64,000 bases of DNA from Lathyrus oleraceus (lineage: Eukaryota > Streptophyta > Magnoliopsida > Fabales > Fabaceae), in the NCBI RefSeq assembly GCF_024323335.1, contig NC_066584.1, forward strand, positions 428,243,319 through 428,307,318. The letters are read 5' to 3'. Positions 45,579 through 56,253 of this stretch are shown one piece after another. Made by a program: the position numbers and the translations under genes. Below the pieces are notes generated by a model. The model did no database searches. It was not told where the DNA came from and saw only the letters and a program-made list of their open reading frames with translations. The first letter of the stretch is position 1. The number at the start of each line of letters is the position of its first letter.

Positions 45579-46571
45579 TGAAGGTTGAGAAAAACATGAA
45601 AGGGGGTTTGAATTGTTTTGGAAATAGAAAACTTTTTCAGAAATCAAGAACACAAAATTTTATACTGGTTCGCTTGAAATTCAAAGCTACTCCAGTCCAC
45701 CCGGCCAAGGTGATTTCGCCTTCAAAAAGGACTTAACCCACTAATCTTGAAAGATTACACAACCAAACATCTAAGAGAATAATCTCTTATCCCTCTCAAG
45801 TATTCAGACTGCGCAGAGTCACTTGAGGAAGTAGTTTAAGAAAGAGTAAATTGTAATGTAAATTGCTTCTAACAAAAAGCAAATATTACAAAAATATAAG
45901 AACAAAAGCTTTTCACGTAAGAGCAGCAGCTCTTGAAAATGAGAGAGGATGAATGAGATTTCTGTGTGTCTCAGGTGTTCTCTTGTGAAGTATTCCTTCC
46001 TTTATATAGTCATTGAGAAGGACCGTTGGAGTGATGACAGAATCTTGGTCATTGAAGAATAATTAATGTCATTACTCTCTTTGTTTCTTTCTAAAACCGT
46101 TTTGTCTACCTCATTATTCCCTTCTTGAAATACTTTCTTTCCATATTGAGATTCTTTTCGATTACGCGTTCTGGACTGGTGAGTCTGCGTCAGAGTCTTG
46201 ATATGTCAGAGTTTGTGTTCATAGTCTGATTATGTATGACCTCATCAGAGCTTCTCAATGCTCTAGACTTCTTTAGTATCAGAGTCTGGATTCAGTAGTC
46301 TTTTGTCAGAGCTTCTGACTTCTAAATATTACGTTGGTATTTGCGTTGATCAGAATCAGAACCTTCTAGACGCATCCTTTCTGAGTGGCATCTGATCATC
46401 AAATATTTTATATCTGATGTAGTATTATATCTGATGTATGGTCAGAATCCTGCGTAAATGTTCAGAGTCCTACATACTAAGAAAAAATCTCGTTAGAGTA
46501 CCATTTTTGTTTCATCCTTTGTTATCATCAAAATCTTAGAGATATATTATAGAACCAACTTTGTTCTTACA
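45579..46571 (-). repeat. 3' LTR of a Ty1/copia element, SIRE/Maximus type
   Basis: Minus strand TGTAAGAACAAAGTTGG (46571) to CTCAACCTTCA (45579), 993 bp. Directly upstream on that strand is a strong purine tract and the 'ttttgatgatga' phrase typical of legume SIRE1/Maximus elements, and the LTR holds the many cagag/tctgac short blocks known from them. A TATA box lies inside at 45999-46009. The five bases ctgac (45574-45578) on its outer side are the expected target duplication. Confidence 0.75.
45999..46009 (-). promoter_or_regulatory. LTR TATA box (SIRE/Maximus-like LTR)
   Basis: Minus-strand CTATATAAAGG inside the LTR. Confidence 0.55.
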
Positions 46572-46720
46572 ATCTCCCCCTTTTTGATGATGATAAAACA
46601 ATTCAGATTAAAGATGAAACATTTAAAGAAACTCTTAGATCAGATAATACAGTGGGCTCCCCCTGAGTTAGATCTTTGGATAGCTCAGAAGTTCTTACCG
46701 GACCTTCCTTGGTTTGGTGC
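46572..46720 (-). mobile_element. Purine tract and 3' internal end of the SIRE/Maximus-like element
   Basis: Minus strand: a run AAAAAGGGGGAGA touches the LTR (polypurine tract), with about 130 bp of non-coding internal sequence before it. Ogre-2 begins at 46721, so the rest of the element should continue beyond Ogre-2, outside the window. Confidence 0.7.
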
Positions 46721-49700
46721 TGTAGCACCTCAAATTTGCACCTATCATTGTACATACATTCTCATATTAGGTCATAGCATATCATGGTCCATTGCATAGC
46801 ATTGCATTGCCTCATTTGCCTCAAGTGCAAGCCAATCAAGAAATTAGGTCAAACTGATCAGGAGATCAGTCAACCAAGCAAGCAAGTTTGTTTCTCAAGG
46901 AGCCATGGCCCTAGGGTTGGTCCAACTTGTTCACATGACTTGGAGGTCCATTTGAAGTGTTTAAGTCAAAGATTGGAGGCTCAGAGGTCATCAGTCAATG
47001 CACAATCAGTCAGAAACCCTAGAAAGTCAAACCTGGTCAACTGTGGTTGATTTTATGGTTTTGATGGATGGATTTGGTTTAAGAGAGCTTATTCATGTCC
47101 CAATAGGCCTCATATATCATGGCAAACAATATCATTGAAGAATTTGAAGCCAAACAGAAAATTTCCAAAAATAGAAACTGGACCTGTAATTTTAACTGCC
47201 AAAAATGGAAACTTCTTGATCCCAAACTTACATCATGATAAAAGCTTCAAATGAATTTTTTCCCAACATGAAAGTTGAAGATCTTATTCTCCCATTTCCA
47301 AAAAGTCCAAGAACTCTCAATTCCCATGTATGGTTGGCAAGATATGATCATATCATTTTCACAAAATCTTGAATTTCAAAAGGCCATATCTCTCAAACCA
47401 TTTGGCCAAAATTGGTGAGGTTTTTTCCAACAAACCACATTTAACCTCCTCTTTCCAAAAATGTAAATTTCATGTGCTAAAACATTGCCAATCAAAATGG
47501 CACTTTTGAACCTAGCATGTTTAAATTTCAAGTGAAGTGAAAATTTGAAGTTTTGATTTAAGCAATTCCTATCAAATTGGCCAATTGGGATTGGTTTAGG
47601 ACATCATTTAAGACTTGTGCAAGGCCCAAACTCGGGCAGAATACACACCCCATATTGCATTTGATTGAAAATTAGCAAAATGGCAAATTGCTTGATTTGA
47701 GATAATGTGGATTAACACTTCATTACCAATACTAAAACAGAAGTATATAATCATATTTTCTGTCCAAAATTGAACCCTAGCAGTCATTGTGCAAACAGAA
47801 TTCATTCATTTTCTAAAACTTCATTTCTTTGCATTTTCCAAAATCCTTCCAAAAGCTCCAAAGAGCTGAGCCTTGCCTTGCTCGATTCATCATCTAAACC
47901 ACATTTTAGGCTCATTGCAACCACTATTCCACATCTGTAAGAAGGTTTTGCCAGACTGGTTTTCAAAGAACTCTTCCATGGCAGATGTTGTTTAAAGCTA
48001 TTTGGAGTCCTTTTGGGTTGAAATCTCTTGGCCATTCATCAAAGCAAAGCTGAAGCTCCAACCGTTTCATCACAAAACGACCAAACATCATCCATTTCAT
48101 CACTGTGCTTCCAAATTGGTCAGTTTTCGATTCACTTGTTTCTCAAATCCATGCCATGTTTAGTGTAGATCTTGTTGTGCTGATCATTCTGAAGTTTAAA
48201 TCACATGAAATGGTTGGATATTTATAGAGTTATGCTGAAATGAAGTTTGATGTTGTTTTTGATTCTTGCTCGATTCATGATGTATACTGTGTTTTAATGA
48301 AAATCAATGCTGGATTCATGTTAGTGGTTGTTTGATGATCATTTCTGTGTATTTAATTTTGATTTCTGGGAATTTTTTGTGAAACTCGATTTGGAAGTGA
48401 TGAACATTGTTACTGTTCTTGCAAACCCTAGAAACCTTCATCCATTTCCCAGAATGTTGGATTTATACGTATCGCATGGCACTGTTCCTGCATGAGCCAA
48501 TAGCATTATTTCGTTCCAGCAACCTAAACACGGTCGTTTTGTTAAGTGGTGGGTTTATTTACAAGTTTGCCACTCGGGGCATGTGTCCCATTGAATTAAA
48601 TCATTATTTTTCATTTTTATTCCATTTTTTGAACTCCAACTTTGAAAAATCATATTTCATTCATTTTAATTCCAAATCTCATGGGAATTTTTGCATCATC
48701 TTCATCATGATCCCTAGTTTTTTACCATGATTTTTGCTGATTTTTTGGATGGTTGGATTTTTAATGGCATTAGGGTTTGTAGAATGTGACCAAATATTGT
48801 ACATCTTGCCAAATCTTTTGTGAAATTGTGATGCATTATCCCTTTGATCTGAAATTTTTTGTGCATAATCTACACTCATTCATGTTTATTTTGATGTAAA
48901 GATCATGATTTTATCTTATGTGGTTTGAGAGTTGTGAATTTTTGAAGTAGGGTGTGACAGCTTGTGTCACACCATGGATGTGAAACTTCCTGATTTTTGC
49001 ATCCATGCTTCTTGACCTCCAAATGAATTGATTTTTTGCATGAACCTTCTATTGTATGTCTAGTTTGCACATGATTTTTCTTGGAATTGTTTGTGCCATT
49101 TTCCTAATTGTTTGAGATTTTTCTCCCCTGTCTAGTCAAATGTTGACTTTGTGTGACACATCTTGCCATTCCATTTGTGAAATCCTCATACTTTATTAGA
49201 TGGACATGAAATTTTGCATGAGATAACTAGACATCCTCATCTTTGCCATGGTTTTAGTCCCATTCATTTATCATATGCCCTCTTTGAGTTATGATTTTTT
49301 GAAGTTGATACATGTTTGTTTCACTTCTTTGTGCATGCTTGAAATTGTTTTGACTTCCTGATTTTAATTGACCATCTTCCCATGATCCAATTGAGCTGAA
49401 ATTTTATATGCATGTCATGTTATGGATTGTGATTGACCATGAATTATTTGATGATTTTTGGAATTGATTGTGTTTGCTTTTGAGCTAAGTCTTGCTGTGG
49501 ACTTCTATGAGCTCTCATTTGCCATGCTTTGACTTCTTTTACTTATGAAATGATGATGATGCATGATATGAACTTGAAACCAATTGGGTTTGCTTCTTAA
49601 ATGTTTGAATTTAATTTTGATTGGATATGGCTTGCTGTTTTGACTTTCTCATTTATTTTTGACCCTAGGCTTGTCCTAGTGGTCCTGTGGCTTATAATTG

Positions 49701-51484
49701 AGTTCATGTTTCAGGTTAAGCTACAAGTGCTTCAAAGAAACTTTTGCAAGTTGATTGGGTTTATCTGTTTATCATGAGCTAACCTTTGTTTTGTAGGTGG
49801 CTTGACTCATATGATTTGGGTCTTGTGCTTTTGCACATTTGTCTGTTGATTTAACTGTTCATTCCTACTTCCTTTTGCTTAAAGTTTTGAACTGTGTACT
49901 GATCTGTTTGACTATTTCAGGTACCATTAGTTGCTTAGAACTTGCTTTGCTTTGCTATTTAGCAATTTGCTTTGAGGTAATCCCTTTTTCTTCATGTAGT
50001 CTGGAAGACCTGGCCTGTTATTTGGCCAGGCAACTGTCTGAAGTCCTCCTTAAGAGGCAATGTTTGTGTATGTTTAATTTGTCCTTGTACATATGAAAAG
50101 TCCTCCTAAGTGAAGAGGCAATTGGCAGAACCCAAGGGATAAGCAACCTATCCCCTGCTAGTCTGTGTGTCACTCACATTGCTCACACTGCCTGTGTTGA
50201 TGCATAGTGGGTAAAAGCCCAAGATCTATAGAGTCCAATTTGTGGATAGAGTTCCCCCATTCTGAACTCCCACACATTCTGATATTGAAATGCTCTCCCT
50301 GGCCAGGGATAAGAGCAATGAGGCACACCCCTCATCTCCTTTCATCTGCTTCACCTTGGCTCTCAATGTCAAGGTTAAGAGCACACTTACCCAGTTCCAG
50401 AGGTTTGTTTGTTGAGGTTGATATGACCCCTCAACTAAAACCTAACCCTTGTGTGAGCCTCTTGTGTGTATATAGTGTGTGCTATCTGTGATTGTGATTG
50501 CTTTGCTTCTTAGGATAGCTTAGACTTGCTCCCTGTGCAAGATTAAGTTGTGCTTGACTTGCTTCCTGTGCAAGTTAAGTGTGTGTGTGGCTTGCTTCCT
50601 GTGCAAGCCATGCTTAGGATAGGTTGGCCCTTGTGCCATTTAGCTAGAAACCTTAACTTAGGGTAGATTTTGCATGACAACATCTAGGCTCGAGTCGTAG
50701 TCTCCCTAGAGTTGTGTCTCCCTCTGTTATCTGGTTAGGCTAGTCCTTCTTCCCTGCGTAGGGGAACTACATCGCCCTGATCTTCATACCAGATGAAGTA
50801 TGTAGGCAGGAGATTGAGCTGATCTCTCCGGGCGCCCTTTTTCTTTTTCACCCTTTGTGTCTTAACCACCCTTGTGTGTGTTCTGGTTGGAGTCCGACAT
50901 AAGTCCAGCGATTGGCAGTTGGTTTCCTGTGTGTGTTTTCTGGTTCGGATGCCGATATAAGTCCAGTGATTGGCAGTCGGGCTCCATGTTTGCCTTTGCC
51001 TGTGTTTGTTTGTGTGCGTGTCAGCCGAGCTACGAATGCTCTGATTCTTCTCTCGTCCGAGAAGATACGTATGCATAGGATGCGATATCCTAGCGAGCAT
51101 GTGTCGTCTTCCCAGTCCGAACTACTTCGACTCTGATGTCTATGCCTGATAGACTAAGTAGGCCCAGGATGCGACATCCTGCCGAGTCAGTCTTGTCTGT
51201 TTTCTTGTGTCTCCTTCAGCCAGTGTGTGTGTGTGTGAGCAGTGTTTAGCAACCAATATTCCTTCCTTTTGTGCGTGGATCCCGTCGAGTACGACGGATG
51301 CGTAGGGGTGCTAATACCTTCCCTTCGCATAACCGACTCCCAAACCCATTCTCTTTGGTCGCGAGACCATGTTCTTTCCTAGGTTTACTTCGAGCGTTTC
51401 CTTTCCCTCTTTTGGGATAAATAACGCACGGTGGCGGCTCTGTTGTTTCTTTCTTTTCCCGCCGGTTTTTCGCGTGATGCGACA
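46721..51484 (+). repeat. 5' LTR of Ogre-2
   Basis: 4,764 bp, TGTAGCACCT to GATGCGACA. Of it, 46721-50780 corresponds to the 3' LTR part in the window. The last part (about 50900-51250) has two near-copies of 'tctggttsggaktccgacataagtccag' type sequence and a short (TG)n run. Open frames inside are shared by both LTRs only because these are copies. Confidence 0.93.
47744..47750 (+). promoter_or_regulatory. Possible LTR TATA box (Ogre-2)
   Basis: TATATAA about 1 kb into the LTR, comparable in place to the Ogre-1 TATA box but with a weaker context; same at 60964-60970 in the 3' LTR. Confidence 0.35.
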
Positions 51485-51486
51485 GC

Positions 51487-51504
51487 TGGCGACTCTGCTG
51501 GGGA
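51487..51504 (+). other. Primer binding site, tRNA-Arg type (Ogre-2), intact
   Basis: TGGCGACTCTGCTGGGGA, two bases after the LTR end; the exact Ogre form. Confidence 0.9.
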
Positions 51505-52299
51505 CAAAGAGAAGTTGACCTGTGCTGGTCCATCTTCCCTGAGCGAGTCTCTCCTAGCGCTCTCTAGGTTAGGGTTTTGGTTGCTTTGTGCTGTGTTTAT
51601 TTATTGCATTCATTATTTACTGTTTGCATTCATTGTCTATTGTTTGCATTTATGTTTGTAATTATGTTTGCATTCATATTCATTATTCATTCTGCCTGGC
51701 TGGTTGTCTGTTTTTCTGTGTGGGGTGGGAGTCAGTTGAGGTAAAAGGTCCAATACCCAGACCATGAGTGAAATCTAGGATGATTAGGAATAGAGTGATT
51801 CATGGGAAGCGGGTGGTATTGCGCCACTTAGCGGAACATTGATATCACGAGCAGTTCAGACCCTGGTGGGGTATCATCGTTACATACTTCGGGTGTGTAT
51901 ATGATGGTATTCTGCGAAAGGTTATTTATGCTGCGTTTCTCTCAGCTTTACCTTGGCCTAGACTACACCCGTGAGTGGGGAAGGGTTGATCATTACAGGT
52001 ACTGTTGGTGACTTGGTTCTGTTGGTGACTTTGTTCAGACAGTGTGTTCAGTTGACCTTAAGTTGGATTTGGGTTCCGAGTTTTGACTGAAGCTTCGACC
52101 TTGTGATCAGAGTTTGCACAACCAGCCAGTCCAGTCTGCATCATTTGCATCATAGCATATTTATTTTTTCAAAAGAAACGCAAAACAAAAAATCAAATCA
52201 AAAAAAAAAAAAAAAAAAAAAAAAGAGAGAAAAGAAAAAACTAATCTCTGCATGCATATCATTTCTCAGGTACATTCCAGAGCTTGTCTACTGATAGAG
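51505..52299 (+). other. Ogre-2 untranslated leader with a 25-base A tract
   Basis: No coding content. Homologous in outline to the Ogre-1 leader. An uninterrupted run of 25 A lies at 52200-52224, about 75 bp before the ORF1 start, followed by a gcatatcatttctcag motif that looks like a splice acceptor just upstream of ORF1. Confidence 0.7.
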
Positions 52300-53940
52300 A
52301 TGGCAAAAGTCCCCGAGCCGAAGCGGAAGACCTGTTCCTACAGCTTTCATCGTGAGCCGTTGACTTCACTAATAGAGTTGGGTAGCCTCGTGACTGATGA
52401 TCGTCTAAAGAGTTTTGTTGGACAGTATGGAGATATCTTGACAGTGCTGAAGACGGTAGTGGATCCGGTGCCTCTGCAGACCCTTCTTCAATTTTATGAT
52501 CCAGAGCTGAGATGCTTCACATTTCAAGATTATCAGTTGGCACCTACTCTCGAGGAGTATTCTATTCTGATGAACATCCCGGTTCAGCATCAGACACTTT
52601 TTTTGGACGTCCCAAAGGAGGTTGACTTCAGTGTTATTGCCAGAGCTCTCCGGTTGAGTGTTAAGGAGGTCGGTGAGAATTGGAAGCCCTGTGGGGAAGT
52701 AATGGGTCTGCCATTGAAGTTCCTTCTGAGGAGTGCTAGAGATGAAGCAGAGAAGGGGAATTGGGAAGTTTTTCACGCCCAACTTGCCGCCATGATCTAT
52801 GGAATCATCCTATTTCCAAGCATGCCTAATTTCATTGACCATGCTGCTATCAGTATTTTCATCAGAGGAAATCCCGTCCCCACTCTTTTAGCTGACACTT
52901 ACTATGCCATCCACAGTAGGCACGGTAAGGGTGGAGCCATCAGGTGCTGCCTACCTCTCCTGTTCAGATGGTTTATGTCACTCCTGCCTGTCAGTGGACC
53001 CTTTGTGGATACCCAGAGCACTCTTAAGTGGACTCAGAGGGTCATGTCACTTACCTCCTATGACATCAGATGGCAGTCATACCGGATGGATGTGAAGAAT
53101 GTTATTATGAGTTGTGGTGAATTCCGGAACGTGCCACTTGTGGGGACCAAAGGTTGTATCAATTACAACCCAGTTCTTTCTCTTCGCCAGTTAGGGTTTG
53201 TTATGAGTAGAAGACCACTTGAAGCTGAAGTAGCTGAGAGTGTGTATTTTGAGAAGAAGGATGACCCTGTTAGGTTAGAGCAGATAGGGAGAGCCTGGAG
53301 AGATGTTGGATTGAAGGATGGATCCGTCTTAGGGAAGAAGTTTGCCATTGCAATGCCCGATTACACTGATTGGGTAAAGAAGAGAGTGGAAACTTTGCTG
53401 CTACCCTACGATAGGATGGAGCCGTTGCAGGAGGAACCACCTTTGGTTCTTGCTGATAGTGTGCCTGCTGAGCACTATAAGCAAGCCCTGATGGAGAGTC
53501 GCCGTCTGAGAGAGAAAGAGCAAGACACTCAGATGGAGCTGCACAAAGCTAAGGCTGATAAGCTGCACTTGGCCCATCAACTCAGGGAAGTGCGAGGAGA
53601 GGATGCTAGCAGAGCAAGGAGTAAGAAGAGGTCCTATGAGGAGATGGAGTCCATGGTAGATGCAGAGCATAGGGAGTGCTTGAGACTACAGAGAGCAGAA
53701 GTTAATTATCAGAAGAAGATCAGAGACTTGGAAAAGCAACTCAAAGACAAAGACACTCAGTTGAAGAAAGAGATGGAGTTGAGACAGAAATCAGAGGACT
53801 ATCTTGGAGGAGAAGTCTTAGAGCTTAGAAGACAATTGAAGGAGAAGATCACTCCTCTATCAGAATGTTCAGAATGCTCACTGTTGATCGACCAGTGTCA
53901 TTACCTGAAGACCCTCATTCTAGAAGACCGTCTGTCTTAG
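52300..53940 (+). CDS. Ogre ORF1 protein (DUF7745-like), intact
   Basis: 546 codons from MAKVPEPKRKTCSYSFHREP to the stop at 53938-53940. I chose the Met at 52300; the frame is open back to 52252, but those codons read like leader. Residues about 10-370 hold the conserved domain (LLQFYDPELRCFTFQDYQLA, LLADTYYAIHSRHGKGGA, CCLPLLFRWFMSLLP, GCINYNPVLSLRQLGFVM). Residues about 385-530 form a long charged coiled coil (LREKEQDTQMELHKAKADKL). The Ogre-1 copy is similar throughout. In Ogre elements this ORF precedes gag and its role is not known to me. It has no stop or frameshift, although most of pol is gone, so either little time has passed or the protein is still useful in cis. Confidence 0.9.
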   Translation: MAKVPEPKRKTCSYSFHREPLTSLIELGSLVTDDRLKSFVGQYGDILTVLKTVVDPVPLQTLLQFYDPELRCFTFQDYQLAPTLEEYSILMNIPVQHQTLFLDVPKEVDFSVIARALRLSVKEVGENWKPCGEVMGLPLKFLLRSARDEAEKGNWEVFHAQLAAMIYGIILFPSMPNFIDHAAISIFIRGNPVPTLLADTYYAIHSRHGKGGAIRCCLPLLFRWFMSLLPVSGPFVDTQSTLKWTQRVMSLTSYDIRWQSYRMDVKNVIMSCGEFRNVPLVGTKGCINYNPVLSLRQLGFVMSRRPLEAEVAESVYFEKKDDPVRLEQIGRAWRDVGLKDGSVLGKKFAIAMPDYTDWVKKRVETLLLPYDRMEPLQEEPPLVLADSVPAEHYKQALMESRRLREKEQDTQMELHKAKADKLHLAHQLREVRGEDASRARSKKRSYEEMESMVDAEHRECLRLQRAEVNYQKKIRDLEKQLKDKDTQLKKEMELRQKSEDYLGGEVLELRRQLKEKITPLSECSECSLLIDQCHYLKTLILEDRLS

Positions 53941-53960
53941 TCTGTATCTTTGATTGTATT

Positions 53961-54096
53961 TTGTTGAGGATCACCTCCAGGCTTGTTGGATGGGATCCAT
54001 TTGTTTGTACTCCGTCTTTGGATCTTTTTGTTGAGAATCACCTCCAGGCTTGTTGGATGGGATTCATTTCTGTGTACTCTGTTTATGCGAATATTT
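53961..54096. repeat. 68-bp tandem duplication after ORF1
   Basis: The block TTGTTGAG-ATCACCTCCAGG, with TTGTTGGATGGGAT, appears at 53961 and again at 54029 with a few changes. Confidence 0.8.
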
Positions 54097-54412
54097 TGTT
54101 GACTTGGTTGTGCAACATTTTTACCCTTATGTATAGATAAGGTTGTCAGTATCTCCCTGTTGTTCTCATTTTCCCTGTATCTGTATTGTTCTCTTATTGC
54201 TGCAGGTTGCCATCTTTTGAGGATGGATCAGACTCTTTGAATGCCTGAGAAATGAGCATATCATATGCATCGTACATCATTAAACATCATACTCATCTCA
54301 TTTGCATAACAGGTGTTCTTGTGCCGTCTTCTCACTTTGGTTCCTGTGTTGAGGCAGGATAGCTGATCGAAGACCGCATCGGTACTCAACCAGACTCAAT
54401 CATCAGAGGATT
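54097..54412. other. Spacer between ORF1 and gag (Ogre-2)
   Basis: No coding sequence seen. It includes repeated catcat/atcata stretches (54255-54310) and leads to the gag Met at 54413. Confidence 0.5.
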
Positions 54413-55228
54413 ATGGACCAGGTTCAGACAGAGCTGGCCGAGATGAGGGCAAACATGGCCCAGTTCATGACAATGATGCAAGGAGTTGTTCAGGGGCAAG
54501 AGGAGCTGCGTGCCTTAGCCCAGAGACTGGAAGCCGTGATTCCACCGGTCCACCGTGCTCCACCAGTGGATGTACCCGTTCATGAGAATGCTGCTGCCAC
54601 TATTCTCGTCAATGATTATGCCGTGGGTGATGAATTGAAGGGGATCAGAATCAGTGAACAGCCTCTTGCGGCAGAGACTGTTAATGTCAGAGTAACCCGC
54701 GCTCCGGTTCGCCATCCTGGCTCTTCAAGTTCTTCCAGTTCTAAGAAGACATACTCTGGGGCCTCCAAAAGGGGAGAAAGTGAAACAAATGCTGTGCACC
54801 GTCGGAGGAGTGCAAACAGAGGACAGAATCGTCAGGCTGCTGCTGTGACTATTCCAGCAACTCAACCACAGCAGAGAAGGCCAACTCAGCAGTATCAACA
54901 TCAGCAACATCATCCTCAGCAGCAGGTTTCCCAGCAAGCCAGTACGAGTAATGAGAGGAAGAAGATCATTTTTGATCCAATCCCCACGTCCTACGCCGAA
55001 CTGTATCCCTCTCTGTTAGAGCGGAACTTGATCACTCCCAGAGACCCGCCGGCTATACCCGTCAACCCTCGGTGGTGGTATAGGCCTGAGCAGCATTGTG
55101 TGTATCATTCGGGTGCTCCTGGTCATGATGTGGACAGTTGTTTCCAGCTGAAGATGAAGGTTCAAGACCTTGTGAGGTCGGGTATTCTAATCTTGGAGGA
55201 TTTAGGTCCCAATGCTAATCAAACTTGA
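54413..55228 (+). CDS. Miniature Ogre gag with the capsid core deleted
   Basis: 271 codons, open. Residues 1-45 are the Ogre gag N-terminal coiled coil (MDQVQTELAEMRANMAQFMT). The capsid-like core seen in Ogre-1 (PDFEMYKG ... GAALKWYM) is missing. Instead, after DELKGIRISEQPL, comes a Ser-rich then Gln/His-rich stretch (about residues 100-185), and then the C-terminal region KKIIFDPIPTSYAELYPSLL, WWYRPEQHC, with a C-x2-H-x4-H-x4-C knuckle at residues 229-243, and LVRSGILILEDLGPN. The deletion kept the frame. It could bind RNA through the knuckle but probably cannot build a particle by itself. It may be a remnant or a selected short form. Confidence 0.8.
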   Translation: MDQVQTELAEMRANMAQFMTMMQGVVQGQEELRALAQRLEAVIPPVHRAPPVDVPVHENAAATILVNDYAVGDELKGIRISEQPLAAETVNVRVTRAPVRHPGSSSSSSSKKTYSGASKRGESETNAVHRRRSANRGQNRQAAAVTIPATQPQQRRPTQQYQHQQHHPQQQVSQQASTSNERKKIIFDPIPTSYAELYPSLLERNLITPRDPPAIPVNPRWWYRPEQHCVYHSGAPGHDVDSCFQLKMKVQDLVRSGILILEDLGPNANQT

Positions 55229-55655
55229 AGATAACAAGTCCTGGGCTGGCGCCGACTTTTTCTTCAGAAGGGTTGTTCAGAAAACAGAAGCTGCTGGTGC
55301 AAAGGATTCTGACAGTTGTCGTTCCTGGGGGGATCTGTCACAATTGGGTCACTGTGGGCTTTCCTACAGTTTTTCATAAGTCAGAGCAATAATCACTTTG
55401 TTTAAAAACCCTTCTCCCATGCCAAAAGGAGAAGTGATGACATTGTTGGCAACATTTTGTGCAATGATATTTTCATTCAAATAAATTCATGTTAAACATT
55501 TGTTTTTCCATTTGTTTTCCCTTTTCGCTTTTTGCATGAAATTGGTGATCACAAAAAACCTTTAAAAACAAGAATAAAAGCAATCTTTTCATCTGCATAA
55601 CGATTGTCTTGTTTGATTTTCAAAGTACTTTTTTATACTCAAAATCTTTATGCAG
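55229..55655 (+). pseudogene. Protease C-terminal trace and putative intron (Ogre-2)
   Basis: Only the last protease codons remain (HNWVTVGFPTVFHKSEQ, 55340-55390; Ogre-1 has QNWIVVDVPSVIHLSK). They are followed by a stop, an AT-rich stretch parallel to the Ogre-1 intron, and the acceptor ctttatgcag ending at 55655. The body of the protease with DTGSS is deleted. The donor site is not clear. Confidence 0.6.
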
Positions 55656-55848
55656 GTTGTTTCTCAAACCCATTGAACATAATGATCGGACGTCATCTCC
55701 CAATTTTGAATTCCCTATATTCGAAGCGGAAGAAGATGATGTTGAAGGAATTCCTGACGAGATTTCCCGACTCCTTGAGCAAGAAAAGAAGATCACTCAG
55801 CTGCATCCCGAGAATCAGCATAACAGCCAACTGGGGCATAAAAAATGA
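55656..55848 (+). pseudogene. RT N-terminal trace (Ogre-2)
   Basis: Reads from the acceptor: FSNPLNI, then NFEFPIFEAEEDDVEGIPDE and ISRLLEQEKK, matching the acidic N-terminus of the RT ORF in Ogre-1 (27302 onward). It ends in an A-rich stretch of aaaatc/aaaaga repeats (55849-55925) in place of RT, RNase H and integrase core. Confidence 0.7.
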
Positions 55849-55984
55849 ATGAAAAAAAAGAGGAGGGTGCAAAATCAAAAGAAATCAAAAGCAAAATCAA
55901 AAGAAAACAAAAGAAAATAGCACCCTCGAAGTCCCAAGTTGGCTGATGCTGAATTCGATCGAAAACAAAAGATCAACTGCCATG

Positions 55985-56221
55985 TTTTATGGTCAGAAAG
56001 CATTCGACAAGAAGATCAAGCCTCGTGTGTTCCGAGGGACCTTGTGCTCAAGAAAGTCTTGTCTTTCGTGCCCGATTCCCGGGGCAAGTGGACTCCAAGC
56101 TAAGAACGTCCATATGTTTTCAAGAGAGCCTTTTCAGGCAGTGTTCTGACACTTACAACAATGGATGAATAAGTTCACTCGTCCTGTGAATCCTGATGCA
56201 GTCAAGAAATACTTTGCCTAA
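55985..56221 (+). pseudogene. Integrase C-terminal trace (Ogre-2)
   Basis: Frames change, but the wording is that of the integrase C-terminus: KAFDKKIKPRVFRG, LVLKKVLSFVPDSRGKW, then RPVNPDAVKKYFA with the stop at 56219-56221, parallel to Ogre-1 35225-35456. The core with catalytic residues is deleted upstream. Confidence 0.75.
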
Positions 56222-56253
56222 AAAAAAAACAAAAAGAAAAAAGCAAAAGCTCG

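Noticed and set aside
48407..48730. 107-codon frame present twice (also 61627-61950)
   Set aside because: Within the Ogre-2 LTR pair; duplication is the LTR itself, not a conserved gene.
21287..51504. tRNA genes at the tRNA-like matches
   Set aside because: Matches (4917, 12491, 21287, 51487) are only about 16-18 bases, complementary to tRNA 3' ends, and sit at LTR borders: they are primer sites.
50735..51533. Overlapping open frames at the end of the Ogre-2 5' LTR
   Set aside because: This is the R/U5 end of the LTR next to the primer site; composition rises in GC and stops become rare, but nothing resembles a protein.
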